Shown: positions 12,101-24,210 of the stretch, piece after piece
How the letters are laid out: every line of letters begins with the position of its first letter
Numbering within the stretch: position 1 is the first letter of the stretch
Origin: Lithospermum erythrorhizon
Taxonomy: Eukaryota; Streptophyta; Magnoliopsida; Boraginales; Boraginaceae
Length of the DNA stretch: 64,000 bases
Direction of reading: 5' to 3'
Assembly (NCBI GenBank): GCA_019722365.1
Contig: JADFUC010000693.1
Span: 124,001 to 188,000, forward strand
The notes under the pieces: model-generated
The model's database searches: none
What the model was told of the DNA's origin: nothing
What the model saw: only the letters and a program-made list of their open reading frames with translations
Position numbers and translations under genes: made by a program

Positions 12101-13939
12101 AATTTTCACCTTAGTATTTGATCAAAAGTTTGAATTGCATTTTTATGATACAAAATTGTCTTGCCTCTTTCTGCTGTTAGATGTTAGAAAATAGTACCGT
12201 TCCTGTAAATCTATTTGATAGCTTACTAATTTAGGGTTCATTATCTGTACTTATTAGGTTCTAATTATTTTCTAACACACTACACCAAGTTCTTCTTTTA
12301 TTTTAATTTGTGATGTGGTCTGCCAATGTGTGCTGTTATGTTGACCATGTTATCGTGGAGGCACATTGTTGGCACTTTCTTGAAATGGCATTTAAGATGA
12401 GTATGCATATGCCGCTTTTCTTGGATTACCCGAATTTCTGATCATATCTCTTTATGCGATCTTTCAGGCACAGAAAATCTAGGTGAGCTCATTTCTGCTG
12501 TAATGCAGAGGATATCTCTAATGGAGGATCAGCAACGTCCTCAACTTTTGGTTAGTGTGAGAGCTGCATAAAGATTATGAATATGCCAGCTTAATTTGAT
12601 GTTAAAAGTGTAGACATGAATCTTTTTCAGTATGAAGATGATGAAGGAGACAAAGTTCTTCTTACGACGGATGGTGATCTTATTGCTGCTGTCAGCCATG
12701 CTAGATCAATTGGACAAAAGGTTTAAATATCATTTCTCCCTACTATATTCTCATTTCTCTGTCTGTCTTGAAATAGTTGATTGTTTGGAAAAAATTATTG
12801 TTGTTTTTTATCTGATGAATTACCTTCTCGATGGAACTGTTTGTTTTTGTCTCTTCATAATTGTTGAACTTCATTATTATCTCCTATTTTCATTTTCATT
12901 GGTTGATAAGTTGGTCCTTAGTCCTTCCTTGAAAATTACAACTTTATGACTTTATCTACAAGTTTTCCAGCCCCTTAATAAGATTGTTGAAAGCTAAATA
13001 TTTCCAAGACTGAGGAAGTATTTCTGTTTCTCCCTTAAGTTTACTTTTACAACTAAAAAGATTATTTGCATATCGCCGTATCAATGGATCTTACAGGCGC
13101 TGTACTGCCACGAGTAACAATTGATAACAAAGGAAAAATTCTTTTCCAATCCACATTACCCTCTCCCCTTTTTTGATGTTTGAATACTGATGTCAATATA
13201 CTGTCTCACAAGTCACAAGTCACAATATACATTTATAAAATCAACTTTTCATTATCTTTGTGTAGATATGTTTTCCATGGTAAAGTCGATTCCCATTCGT
13301 GAGTAATGCCAAAATCATTCTCACCTCATAGAAAGAAAAAGATAACCTTGGGTGGTGACAGTGGGGTTGGTTAGAGGGCGAGGGGGTAATACATGAAGAG
13401 TTGGGGGACTCTATATAACATACCAAAAACGTTATAGAATGTTCCGAGCATCATGCAACTTGTTTACGTATTGTTATTATCGGTTCCATTGCACAAATCA
13501 TGTCAGTTTAATTTAAATTGGCATTTGTTCAGGAATTTCGTCTATCCATATGGATCACAATGTATGCTTGTTCCAGCTTCTGTTTAACTCATACACTAAC
13601 CACATAACGTGTGTATTAAACTCGAGAGTTCACACATCACTGAACATTTTATGATTTTGGTTTGACACTTTGACCTGTGTTGATTGTTCTTACTTATCCG
13701 GAACATGTTGCTTTCGTTGGACTGGTAGCTCATTTATTTCCTTCCTTTGTGTGCTGAAGGTTCTAAAACTGCATCTTGATTATGAGGATTCAAGCGAGAA
13801 GGAACAGACGAAACCGCCTGTAGAAACTGCCACTGTTGGTAAAGAGGGATGGTTATCGGCCCGGTCTGGAGTTTGCGCTGGTGCAGTTGTTTTGGCAAGT
13901 ATAGGAGTAGTAACTTATTGGAAGCGTTCCAATACTTGA
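6151..13939 (+). CDS. CBS domain- and PB1 domain-containing protein (CBSCBSPB family)
   Basis: The translation matches the Arabidopsis CBSCBSPB family (At3g52950 type). My exons are 6151-6287, 7484-7652, 8027-8159, 8924-9094, 10121-10199, 10283-10396, [one missing], 10936-11041, 11124-11182, 11742-11848, 11922-12055, 12468-12550, 12631-12720 and 13760-13939, all with GT-AG borders and agreeing phases except at the gap. In order the protein has a short Ser/Gly/Ala-rich N-terminus, two pairs of CBS motifs (GIVTDKD and KFRHLPVVENGE in the first pair, KFLHLPV in the second), a PB1 domain with the acidic loop YEDDEGDKVLLTTDGDL, and a C-terminal hydrophobic anchor ending KRSNT. CBS pairs generally sense adenine nucleotides and PB1 mediates protein pairing; the exact role of this plant family is not established. 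A 67-nt exon encoding the SKDxLMRV segment of the second CBS pair is expected between 10,397 and 10,935 and was not found. Joining the flanking exons directly would give a stop at once. With the exon the protein would be about 542 residues. Confidence 0.88.
6549..6680. repeat. 63-bp imperfect tandem duplication in intron 1 of the CBS-PB1 gene
   Basis: The string TTGTTTTACATATAAGC occurs at 6571 and again at 6634. Each copy is followed by a near-identical stretch containing AGTTAATTAGTCAAATAATT. The period is 63 bases and about two units are present. Confidence 0.8.
7170..7450. repeat. Mosaic of short direct duplications just upstream of exon 2 of the CBS-PB1 gene
   Basis: TCGAATTTATCATGTT occurs at 7181 and 7335, AAGTATATATAGTTCAAAAG near 7272 and 7411, and a GACATT(T/G)TTTGGTAG block near 7291 and 7383. 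The three spacings differ, so this is a shuffled local duplication and not a simple tandem repeat. Confidence 0.7.
8755..8872. mobile_element. Possible MITE remnant in intron 3 of the CBS-PB1 gene
   Basis: The segment contains repeated CTTATAAG motifs and ends in CCGTTTAGCCAAACTACGTC. This resembles the ends of the elements near 36,067 and 36,934 (GTTTGGCTAAG in the other orientation). Only one end is clear. Confidence 0.35.
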
Positions 13940-14737
13940 ATTTGTGAACAATGAAAGATATATCGACCATAGTTCAAGGTTACAGTTGGGGTGCAAAGAT
14001 TTTGCACTTTTGCCATCAAAACATTTATCATCATCTGTTATTATAAGATGGCATACAATGTCCAGCATTGTTATTCATATACTGTGTAAAATAGTAGGTT
14101 ATAAGTTGCATTTGTACAGAAATTTCATTTATATTGCCAAATGCCAACTACAGTAAGAACTCTATAAATTAAATAATGTCGAAATCGATGAAATCTATTA
14201 ATTTAGAGAATTATTAATTTAAAGACTTTATTAATGTGTGGATTGAAATTTTTTCCTCCGTATTGTTTTGGAAAGTTTTTATGAATTTATTAATTATTAT
14301 TTAAAGAATTTTTATTGTAGGTTAAGCGAGCCTTCAAAGGTACAAGTGAAATTAGCCAAACATCCAAATTCATCCAAAATTGTGGGTGTTTATTGGATTA
14401 ATGATTCCGATTTAATCGGGTATCAGTTAAAAAATATTAATTTCTGAACGGTTAGTTGTGAGTGGGTATTGGTTTGGATAAAATCGATTTAGTTTTTTAG
14501 TCTTCTTAACCTTAGCGTAGCGTATTTGATCTTTGAAAGTGTACACACGAGGCGAGTGAGTATTTTGGGCATAGACAAATATTATATATTTTCTTGAACA
14601 TTAAAAACATGAATAGTGTAACAAAGGAGACCAGAGGTTTTGTGAGGGTTCTAGAAGTCAAAATATAAACTCACTATTTTTTATTAATTATATAAAAAAG
14701 CTAAAACAATCCAAGCAAAGAGGGGCAACAATTTATC
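13940..14737. other. Intergenic spacer between the CBS-PB1 and DEGP14-like genes
   Basis: The first part should be the 3' UTR of the upstream gene and the last part the promoter and 5' UTR of the next, in the same orientation. No ORF of known type and no clear element is visible. Confidence 0.6.
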
Positions 14738-17700
14738 ATGAGACATTTCCTGGTAATTTCATTTTATAATAAATTATTATTTTTTAATTAATCTCCAATT
14801 TTGTGAATTTTTGTGAAATTAATAAAAAAAAATCGTGTTTAATTTGATATTTCAGAAAAAAATTAGCAGCAATGGGAGAAAATCAATTATGCAAATGGTG
14901 GCTTTTGGTACAGCTGGCTCCGGATTATTGTACTCTTCTTATGCCAATGGTGTCTTTTTTCCCTCGGTTTCTTTTATTTGAGGTTTTTGTATTTTTTTTA
15001 TTTGACGTTATCGTATATCAAATGGAGGTTTGATTACTAATTACTCATTATTCTAATATAAAATTTATATCATTATATTCGTCTTTGAAAATAGTTTCAT
15101 AATATTATTTCTTTATAATTTTAAACATGTAGTTTAGGAATAATTGATTGTGAAAGTTACCGCCGATATGTGAAAACGTAAAATAAAAAAATGGAGGGAG
15201 TATAATTCCTTAATCTCAAAAAAGGTTGTCCAGTTTGAATTTTAATATTCGAAAGTAACAGACTTTGTCGTGGTTTGAATCAATGTTAATGACTATATTG
15301 TGTACATTTTGATTGTTAGTGGTAAAAAGTAACAAACTTTGTTGCCATAATTTTTATTTGAATCAAAATATTTCCAAGTACTTTTTGTATTTGATATATT
15401 TTTCACTGCAGTTTACAAATGTTTGAGTTCAAAATTTAAAGTTAACCATTAAAATTCAGAAGTAGACTTGTTTTTAAGATGGAGGGAGTAATATTGATAG
15501 CATGATAGCGGAATGTCAATGGCTGAAATGTTGAGTTCTATTCGAAATGCTAAGTGTTAGTTTGTTTTGGATTATTTTAATTGATTAAGTGATGAATTCA
15601 GCCATATTTTTAGACTAGATTCATTTAATGTAATCAATCAATGTATTGGAATAATCCAAAACAAACTAAGTCTATGTCTTCTGGATCCATTTTGGCTACC
15701 AAACTAGGAAATTAGGAAAATTTCTTAGAAACCGTGTTTTTTTCTTGAAGGAGTTGAGTCATATATTTATGATAAAAAATGTTACTTTGATAGATACATC
15801 AGTTTCGGTTTCAGTCCCTGAGAGACTGCGGGATTTCTTGTCATGGCAATGGTTGAGTATGCAAGACACTATTCCTTTCCCTTCGCAATCTAGTAAGTTA
15901 AGGATCGTTTTGGATTGAGTTATTACAATTTCTTGTAAATTCCTACATTGTCAAGCTTTACATTCAACTAACCCGTAAACATGTGCAGGAAATCTTCCAT
16001 TGTTTTTTTCTAAATTGAACGCGGATCCATCATCAAATACAAAGAAAGAGGTACCAGAGAAGGGTAATGATGATTCTATGCATTCTTGTAACTGCCTGAG
16101 ACGAGATTCCATTGCGAATGCTGCAGCCATTGTTGGTCCTGCTGTTGTCAATATTAGAGTTCCTTTTGGTAATCGTTTTTTATCTACTTATTACCAATTT
16201 ACAACAATAGATTTATGTTGGTAAGTGTTCAGAGACTAATGTGAATGTTCTTTATCTATTTGCAGCTTATCAGGGTTTGCTTATTGGAAGAAGTGATGCA
16301 TCAGGAACTATTATTGATGCTGATGGGACCATCTTAACTTGTGCACACGTTGTGATTCAAAGTTTGCACTCTGCATCTAAAGGACGTGTAATTGGTTATA
16401 TTTTACACTTTTGCTTTCTCAATAATTATTTTCTATGTGTGGAGGAACATAGAAAGAAAAAGCTGTTGAGTACTTCCCTTTTACAAGAATTACAAGTGTA
16501 ATGACTTGATGCTGCAGGTTGATGTGACTCTTCAGGATGGTCGAACTTTCGAGGGTACTGTCGTTAATGCTGATTTACATTCGGATATTGCTATTGTAAA
16601 GATTAAATCGAAGGCTCCACTTCCTGTTGCCAAACTTGGCACTTCAAGAAAGCTTCGACCTGGTGACTGGGTGTTAGCAGTGGGTTGTCCCCTTTCTCTT
16701 CAAAATACTGTTACTGCAGGAATTGTAAGGTATAATTGTATACTCCTTGTTTAATATTGTGTATTCAATATGTCAAACTTATGCCTTGGAATATTTGAGT
16801 ATGACTTTAATGCTTGCTAGCTGTTGGTAATAACTCCTGATATTGCTTTCATTCACTCCCTTTATGTTAATATTAATTCTATTGTTATTCCTGTTGGTAA
16901 TTCATTCTTCATCTGATACTTCATATTTTGTTGTTCCCAACTTCCACGAAGTTGTGTTGATCGAAAAAGTAGTGATTTGGGACTTGGAGGTATGCAGAGA
17001 GAATATCTACAGACAGATTGTGCCATAAATGGGGTAACATAAATTTATTTCTTCCTTTTCTCCTTTGTATGCTTTAGAATTTCCATGATGCTTGCCTGTT
17101 TCATGGTGAAACAGCCGAACAAGTGATTTGTGTTGTGGTTTTCGTTGCTTCTGATGCACTTGTTATATATTTCTCTTAATTTTCTCAACCCATTGGCTCA
17201 TCCTAAACCCCATGATGGCGTAAGGGTGTTTGGAGACATTTTTTTGACAGCTACAAGAAAAGCTTGAACTCAAAGCTTTTTCCTAGTACCTTATAAATAT
17301 GTAAGCTGCATGAAAAAAGGTTATCCAAACCCCCTCTCAATTTAACCAGTTTCTTCATACCATTTTCAGGCCAATACTATAAGTTAAAATGGTTGAAAGA
17401 TGTCTCCTAATACTCTGAGAGAAACAAGGAACATGTTGCAGTAAAATGTCTAAATTTGTGCAATATAAAAATATGAGCAGGTTAGGGTTGGAGGTCCTTG
17501 ATTGTTTTGAGCCCATGTATTAACTTTAATGTACATATAATCTGTTTAGAGAAATGTTAAATGTCTTTCATTGTTTTGACCTCATGTTCTTTACATATTT
17601 CATACAATCATTTCCAATTAATGGAATGGACTGTTAGTCCCATAGAATATTGGAATATAATCACTAGAATCATTCTATCAAACCAAACACTTATGGCTTT

Positions 17701-20700
17701 TATGATAATTTTCTCCAACTTCATCCCAGAAACCCTTGATAAATTCCTTTGAAAACCTCTATGTATTTGCAATTAAGAAGGTATCAATGACTGAAAAAAG
17801 AAATTTGGACAAGATTATCTGCATTCTCTATGACATGCTCAAATTTAGTTTCTTCACCTACTATGTGCTCAAGGGTTGAGTTGAGTTATCTGGGTATTCC
17901 AATACATGAAAAAGATGCAACAGTTCTCCATGCATTTATGCACCCATGTTTTCTTCTCTTAGTTCATTTCATGGAAGAGCGATGTTCTCAAATAAACATT
18001 TTTCTTTGTTGTCATTTTCTGTAAGCAACTGTGGTTTGGTTCTCCTTTATTTGTTGATGGGCTTGTTAATCCAAACTTAACTTTAGTAATTACATTGCTT
18101 CAGTTTTTGTGCAAAGTATTTGGCTACCTAAACTGGGACCAAATGCGTATTTGAAAGTAGCCTCCATACTTGTAGTATTCGAGTATGAATGGAAGTGCTT
18201 ATCAATATTCTACGTGCCGATGCGTTTGTATAGTCATGTATGCATGTATCTCAAGCAACTTAGCTTATTGCTGTGAAATGGTTATTCAATTTAAAATTGG
18301 AGACTATATATATTGCCACCTAATAAAAAAGTCAACTTGAAATGCCCAATCAAAAAGGTTGACCTCTTGCCCTACTAAGAGCGGGAGTAGTCATCCCTAG
18401 CTAGATCACATGTAAGAGCAATCACACTAAAACGTGAACTTATTTTTATTGATCAGTGGCTATAGGATGGGAATGTATTATTCTTGTTTCAATTTTCACC
18501 TGAAAAGTATAAAATATTGATTTGGTTCCTGAACAGTTCACTCTAACATATATACACACACCCAAAAAAATTGAGAGAAATTATACATATAGCAGCAACA
18601 AGAATGGAACTTCAGAATGATGTTTGCAAACCAAACATTGAGGAGCCTTCTATGATATACTATGCCTTTTGGCACCGAGACTGGTGATTGATATTATGAT
18701 TTGTAGATATTTGATCTTTCAACGTAGAACTATAAACGATAAATTGTTAAGCCTTGAATGCTCTCAACTGTTCATTATGATGACCTTGTTGGATGTGTAT
18801 GATTCCTTTCACATAGTTTACTTTATGATCAGAAACTTATTTTAGTTAAGCATTTTCAGACATTTGCTTTGTATGAGATGCTAAACCTTCTTTTCGCCAT
18901 TCTTTTCAATAGGGTAATTCAGGAGGACCCCTTGTCAATGTTGACGGAGAAGTAGTGGGAGTGAATTTCCTAAAAGTGGCTAATGCCGATGGCTTAAGTT
19001 TTGCAGTCCCAATTGATTCAGTTTCTAAAATCATAGAGCACTTCAAGAGGAATGGGTATGATTGTCAACCTGTATTCACTTTATTATAACTAGGTAGTCA
19101 AATTGAAAAAATGATTTTTGGAAATCACATGCTCCCTTGTCTTTTATAATTGTGAGAAAGAGCATCTCAATGTCCGAGTCTTCTATCCTTTTAGCTGTTT
19201 CCATATCTATTATTCTAGTGGGGAAGTTTAGTGATGCAGATTGGAGGTTCCTTCAGAAGGGTTGCAAAACTATTATTTGAATTATTTCCATTTGAAAAAC
19301 TATATTGAATTTAGGGACTGAAATGTTGAGAATTTGTGTATCCTGACATCATTATTGATCTTGTTTTTTGTTAAAAGAGTTGTTTTTATTGTCTTGAGAC
19401 ATGGAAAATGACATTTAAGAAAATATTCTGGGAGGTGCGTCAAGGTTTCTCTTCTGCATTTCAAGCCAATTTCCTTTCTCGATAGAAGCTTTTGTAGTAC
19501 TAAATGTTGTTGAATTTGACTTCTGATTCAGTTTGACATGTAATTGTACTTGATGATAGTAATGTGAGTTCTCCAGCTGATGCATGATAATGTTATTCAA
19601 ATTGCAATTGCAGAAGAGTTGTTCGACCTTGGCTTGGACTTAAGATGCTTGATCTCAATGAACTGATCGTTGCACAGATTAAGGAAAAAGATACCTCATT
19701 TCCAAACATTAACCAAGGAGTTCTCATTTCCATGGTATCCCTTCTCCACCCTCAGGCACTAGTTGTAAGAATGTTTGTGGGATATCTAAAGTTTCAGAGA
19801 TCAAATTTGAAGAAGTTAAATCATGTGAATACATGTCATTACCTTAAAGTATACTCAACATTGCTTCAGGATTTTAACTTCGTTTTAGTAAAAGAAACTG
19901 AGTGCAAGTAATAAAACGTATGTGCAATAGTTGAAACAAACGAGCACAAAAACTTGAGGAAAGAATTCCATGTTCTCTTCATAGCAATACTTTTCCACCA
20001 TTGTATTCTTGGTAAATAAATTGGGAGCAGGGATCGAGAGAGACTTCCCTATTTTTGTGTGATTGACGTTGTGCTTTTTCACAATGAGAAAATTTGTGTT
20101 TTAAATGGCTCTCTTTTGTCTAACCAAGTCATATGCTGCTTCAGATGCACTGACATAATATCGTTGGTGTCCACCAGGAAGTAACTCCAGTTCTCCACTC
20201 TTCGATCCTTGCTTTCAAGATTTTCATCCCGGTGACATTGTGGTCGAATTTGATGGGAAGCCTGTCAGGAGCATTAAGGAAGTAAGCTTGGTTCATTTAC
20301 TTAAGTTTGATAACATTTTTTTCCCCTTTATGGCTATAGAATACGTTTACCTATCTATTCCACTGTAAATTCATTGAAGCGATTCCGATTTCATAATTCA
20401 ATATGGTAACAGAGGAGGTAAATCTAAGGCACTGAATCTGGTGTGTAGCAAATTACTCAGAGCCAGTTGGACATCCATTTTTATAGCAGAATATATATTT
20501 CAATTTAGAGCATAAAGTAACATTTCCTAGTTAGTTTTTTCGACCTCGTTTCTTATAATCAATTCCATACAAAATGTTGAAGATAGTTCAATCGAACGGA
20601 TAAATTTGAACTTGAAGAAACTTAAGGCTACAAACTGTATCTCATCTAATTCACCAGGAACCAAAATGAGGGCATGGCTTTGAATTTTTACCCAAATGTC

Positions 20701-21178
20701 CAATGTCATCTCATCTAGATCATGTGGAGGTGTTATAGATGATGTAATAAGTCATCACTTTGCTCAAGAATTATGTTATAGTTCATGTAATAAGCTATCA
20801 CTTAGCTCAAGAATTATCTGATAAATGGCATTGATAGACGTGGGTTGATGAGTATTATGATACTGCTGAATACTGATAATGACTATGTAAGTCCTATCAA
20901 TGCTGATGTCTACAATATTTCGATATTTGAATCCATATTCTGTTAGCAGTTTTTGAATCGTAATTGACAAAATTCTATCCTCGACCAACCTACCGATATT
21001 GTTGAACATCTAATTTTGTTTCTGAATGGTTTTTGTCGAGCTTACTGCTACGTTGTTGCAGATCATTGATATGCTGGGGGACAAAGTTGGAAAACCGTTC
21101 AGGGTCGTCGTAAAGAGAGCAAGTAATGCTACGATGACACTCACTGTTATTCCAGCAGAAGCTAACCAAGACATGTAA
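14738..21178 (+). CDS. DEGP14: Putative Deg/HtrA-type serine protease (DEGP14-like), PDZ exon apparently frameshifted
   Basis: The product resembles Arabidopsis DEGP14 (At5g27660), a trypsin-fold Deg protease with one PDZ domain; the start MRHFL matches that family's MIHFL. My exons are 14738-14752, 14856-14949, 15794-15892, 15989-16168, 16266-16387, 16518-16729, 16952-17033, 18913-19055, 19614-19734, 20178-20281 and 21062-21178. The catalytic triad is present: His157 in TCAHVV, Asp193 in HSDIAIVK, Ser271 in GNSGGP. The N-terminus is basic and hydrophobic, which fits organelle targeting, but I cannot say which organelle. Phases agree from exon 1 to exon 9. Exon 10, which begins the PDZ core, is 104 nt (105 expected): VTP is in one frame while [14 protein letters not shown] follows in another. 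The simplest reading is loss of one G after CCAG near 20,190. Exon 11 returns to the ancestral frame and ends in EANQDM. As sequenced, translation would leave the family sequence near residue 360 and stop early in exon 11. Confidence 0.85.
15557..15669. mobile_element. Short MITE with 20-bp terminal inverted repeats in intron 2 of the DEGP14-like gene
   Basis: TTAGTTTGTTTTGGATTATT at 15557-15576 is the exact reverse complement of AATAATCCAAAACAAACTAA at 15650-15669. The element is about 113 bp, AT-rich and has no ORF. The ends GTTA/TAAG could hold a TA or TTA-type target duplication, but this is not certain. Confidence 0.75.
17222..17338. mobile_element. Short MITE with imperfect TIRs in intron 7 of the DEGP14-like gene
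   Basis: It begins AAGGGTGTTTGGAGACATTT and ends GGTTATCCAAACCCCCTC. The end reverse-complements to GAGGGGGTTTGGATAACC. The GGGTGTTTGG terminus is typical of Tourist/PIF-like MITEs. About 117 bp, no coding capacity. Confidence 0.6.
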
Positions 21179-23689
21179 GCCAAGTGGAAGTCCGACTACG
21201 ATGAAGGGTTATTGTTTACAAGAGAAATGATCATGTTTGATAACCGTATCAGGATTCGGTGTAATATGCTCTTGCTCCTACTTTAAATCTAGTCTTGTAC
21301 TGTGTATATGCAACATACTGTTCTGCTTCCTTCACAAGAATACTGTGAGAGAAAAGGTATAGACTTATAGTCACAAAAAAAATGAGACACCATAATTATT
21401 GTTTGAAAGGATTATTTATGAATTCTTTTGTTCCTAGCATATAATTAGGAATCAAACTTTTTCTTAAATCACAACCCAAATTCTCTCAGAAATATTAGGG
21501 AAAGGAACTTGCCTATTGTTACATATGTTGTTAATCGAAGCTTCAATATTTTTTTTTTTCAATCTTATGAGGCATTTCTGTTTTTAATACATCTTCGAGT
21601 AATAGTAGCTACAATGGTGTGTTTGAGGATATGATATGATTTCTTATGAGTACATTTACCAGTGGGTTTGAGAGCTACTTATCAATGGATTTAATTTTGG
21701 ACATGAACTTTGGTGTACCACCAAGTAAAGATGAACTGATAAATGAGATGAAGCGTCTACGGGACGTATGATCGATTTTGAATATTTGATATATTTTTTT
21801 TTATGTTTGATTTAAATGTCATTCTAGAATTATTAAATTTTCATTGATTTTTTTTTCTAATTAATATTATTATTTTTGAAGGTTCTTTGATAAATGAATA
21901 ATATTTAAATATAATATGAAAAACTATAATAAAATACATGATTAAATAATTTTTTAAATCATTACTATCAATTTTATTACTGATCAGAATTACTTTTTGT
22001 AGATAATATTTATTTTATTTTCTAGTATATTTTATTTCAAGTATAATTTTATTAGTAATATTACTTAAATTATTAATATATATTATTATTAATACATATT
22101 CAACATAAATAATAAGTTTTTATAAACTTAAATATTATATGTCAATCATGTATGTAATAATATTTTTTTTAGTAAAAACAAAATAAATTTAGTAATAATA
22201 TTAACATCAAAATTACATTATTGAATAATGTCAGAATCTGATTATAATTGGTAATAAATAATTAGTTTGAATGAAAGATATGATTTCAACTTGTCTCATT
22301 TTTTTCTGAAACTAAGAAAATAAAGAAAAGTTTTTACGTATCGCATTAATCGTAAGTATTGCCAGAACACCGATTCTTGCCCATTGAGTACTTGAGGCAA
22401 CGTGTCACATAATGATAGTATAAAGTTGGAAAGAGAATAATGAAATCGAACAATTTGAACCGTGCTTGATTTTTTGTATATGGAGCCGGTAAAAATAGTT
22501 TATTAGGAATCTAATGCGCTATGTAGTATCATTTTTTTTTTATAAAGACTTTATCATTATTTGTTAGCTGAAATTAAAATTATTATTAGGAGTTAAACTA
22601 TTATAATTTCAAGGAATAATTTATATTAATTAATAGGACATTTGTGAAAAAAATTGGCAATCTAATATTAGTTTAATAGGAGTATTAGTATTCTTTTTCA
22701 TAATATATCTCATGAGAAGCCCCATATTTTTTGCTTAATTTTGGAGAGATGACATGATTTAGTAATTGATAGTGTGAAAGGGGAAGAAACCCAAATCTTG
22801 TCTAGTTTTTTATATGTTAGTGATGCTACTCTCTCAAATCCTAGAGATAGTATTTTTATTTTATAATATATTTTATTTGATCGATTGTTACGTCTTTAGT
22901 AAAAAATTAGTCAACTCTGATTAGTATTAAAATGATCTCTTAAATTTTTGAAAAAGTTAAAATTAGATAATCTTCATGATAAATATCATGGTATGGAGAG
23001 AATACATTTTTAATATTCTGTAGTTTTATGTCATGTGAGTTACTAATTTACAAAACAAATATCAATGGCAATTATTCCAACTATTGATTTGGTAGGTAAT
23101 AAGCTGTATCTTGTGACAAAAAGCATAGATTTGGACTGAGGAAGTATCAAAATTTGGCAATGCAATAATACAATCATATAATACCAATCAGTATACAATA
23201 TATTGTGGCATACAATCGTTACTCATTTGTGTCTCAATTACTTCTAATAGATAGGGTCAAGCTTGTTAGAAATTTATTATTCATGAAATAAAAATCTTCA
23301 CATATGATTGAATATCTATCTCATCAGGAGTAATATATAATATATAAGGTCCTACAGAAGTACTTTTTTGAATTTAAAAATCACTTAACAAAAATGTATG
23401 AGGTGTGATATCGTTGATTATCTATGTCAGTCCCTAACACAAGGATACGTAATACATGCATCATAAACTTACTTTAGCGGGACCCTTACATTTTAAAAAA
23501 CCGTTGTCATTATATAATTATTGTGTTATTAGGAATTGACATATCAAAATGGAAACAAATAAGGATCTTGTTTATTGTTTAAGTTCTTGTTTTCTTTTTA
23601 TATTCTAGTTAAGTAAATCCTCATAGAAGCTACATTTTGATACAAATATTAAATGTATCCGTGAAAATCAAGATGACGAAAAAGAAAGC
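21179..23689. other. Intergenic, very AT-rich
   Basis: The proximal part holds the presumed 3' UTR of the DEGP14-like gene. The rest has long A/T runs and only short ORFs without family resemblance. I looked for the terminal exon of the pyrophosphatase remnant (YAEYIMESL-type end) on the minus strand here and did not find it. Confidence 0.55.
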
Positions 23690-23944
23690 TTACATTGAAT
23701 TTTGAACAACGTCAACTGCAGTTTGTGAAGGCAAGAAGTCATTAGTTGCAACCTCTTTATTCTCGTTCTTCTTATCTGTGAAAAGATTTAAGATAAAAAT
23801 GAATTTTATTATTTCATTCATTAATGGTTTACGCATTTCACTATAATTTAGATGATTATGGATCGACGAGGGATAGTTATCAATAGATGTAAATTATCAT
23901 GAAACTATAATAATATATCAAAACCGTATTAGTGTAGTTACTAA

Positions 23945-24210
23945 TATTACAAGGCGGAGCTAGAGTTGCATGACTCGAGCAGAAACCGAGTTGGAGAAAG
24001 TTTAGGTGGGGTTGGTCAAATGGCAAGCCAAGCGATCGGCTTAGTTCGGGATTTTAGGCTCACCAAGTTGTTGAGCCTAACGAGAAGCTCGAGGCTCATC
24101 TCATTTACGATCGAGTCAAGCGAGCTGGAACCACAGCTCACCACCTCACCCGAATTAAATCGACGAGCAACTCGTTATAGTTTGGCTCATGGACAATTCT
24201 ATGTGTAGCG
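23945..24210. repeat. Dispersed GAGC/CTCGA-rich intergenic repeat
   Basis: This is a GC-richer island with repeated ACTCGAGC, GAGCCTAACGAG and GAGCTGG motifs between two exon remnants of the pyrophosphatase pseudogene. Similar wording occurs near 50,340-50,460 and 52,380-52,570, so it is probably an old dispersed element. No TIRs identified. Confidence 0.4.

Noticed and set aside
15193..15490. Two GGAGGGAGTA motifs suggesting a Stowaway MITE in intron 2 of the protease gene
   Set aside because: Both copies are in the same orientation and I find no matching CTCCCTCC left end, so an element cannot be bounded.
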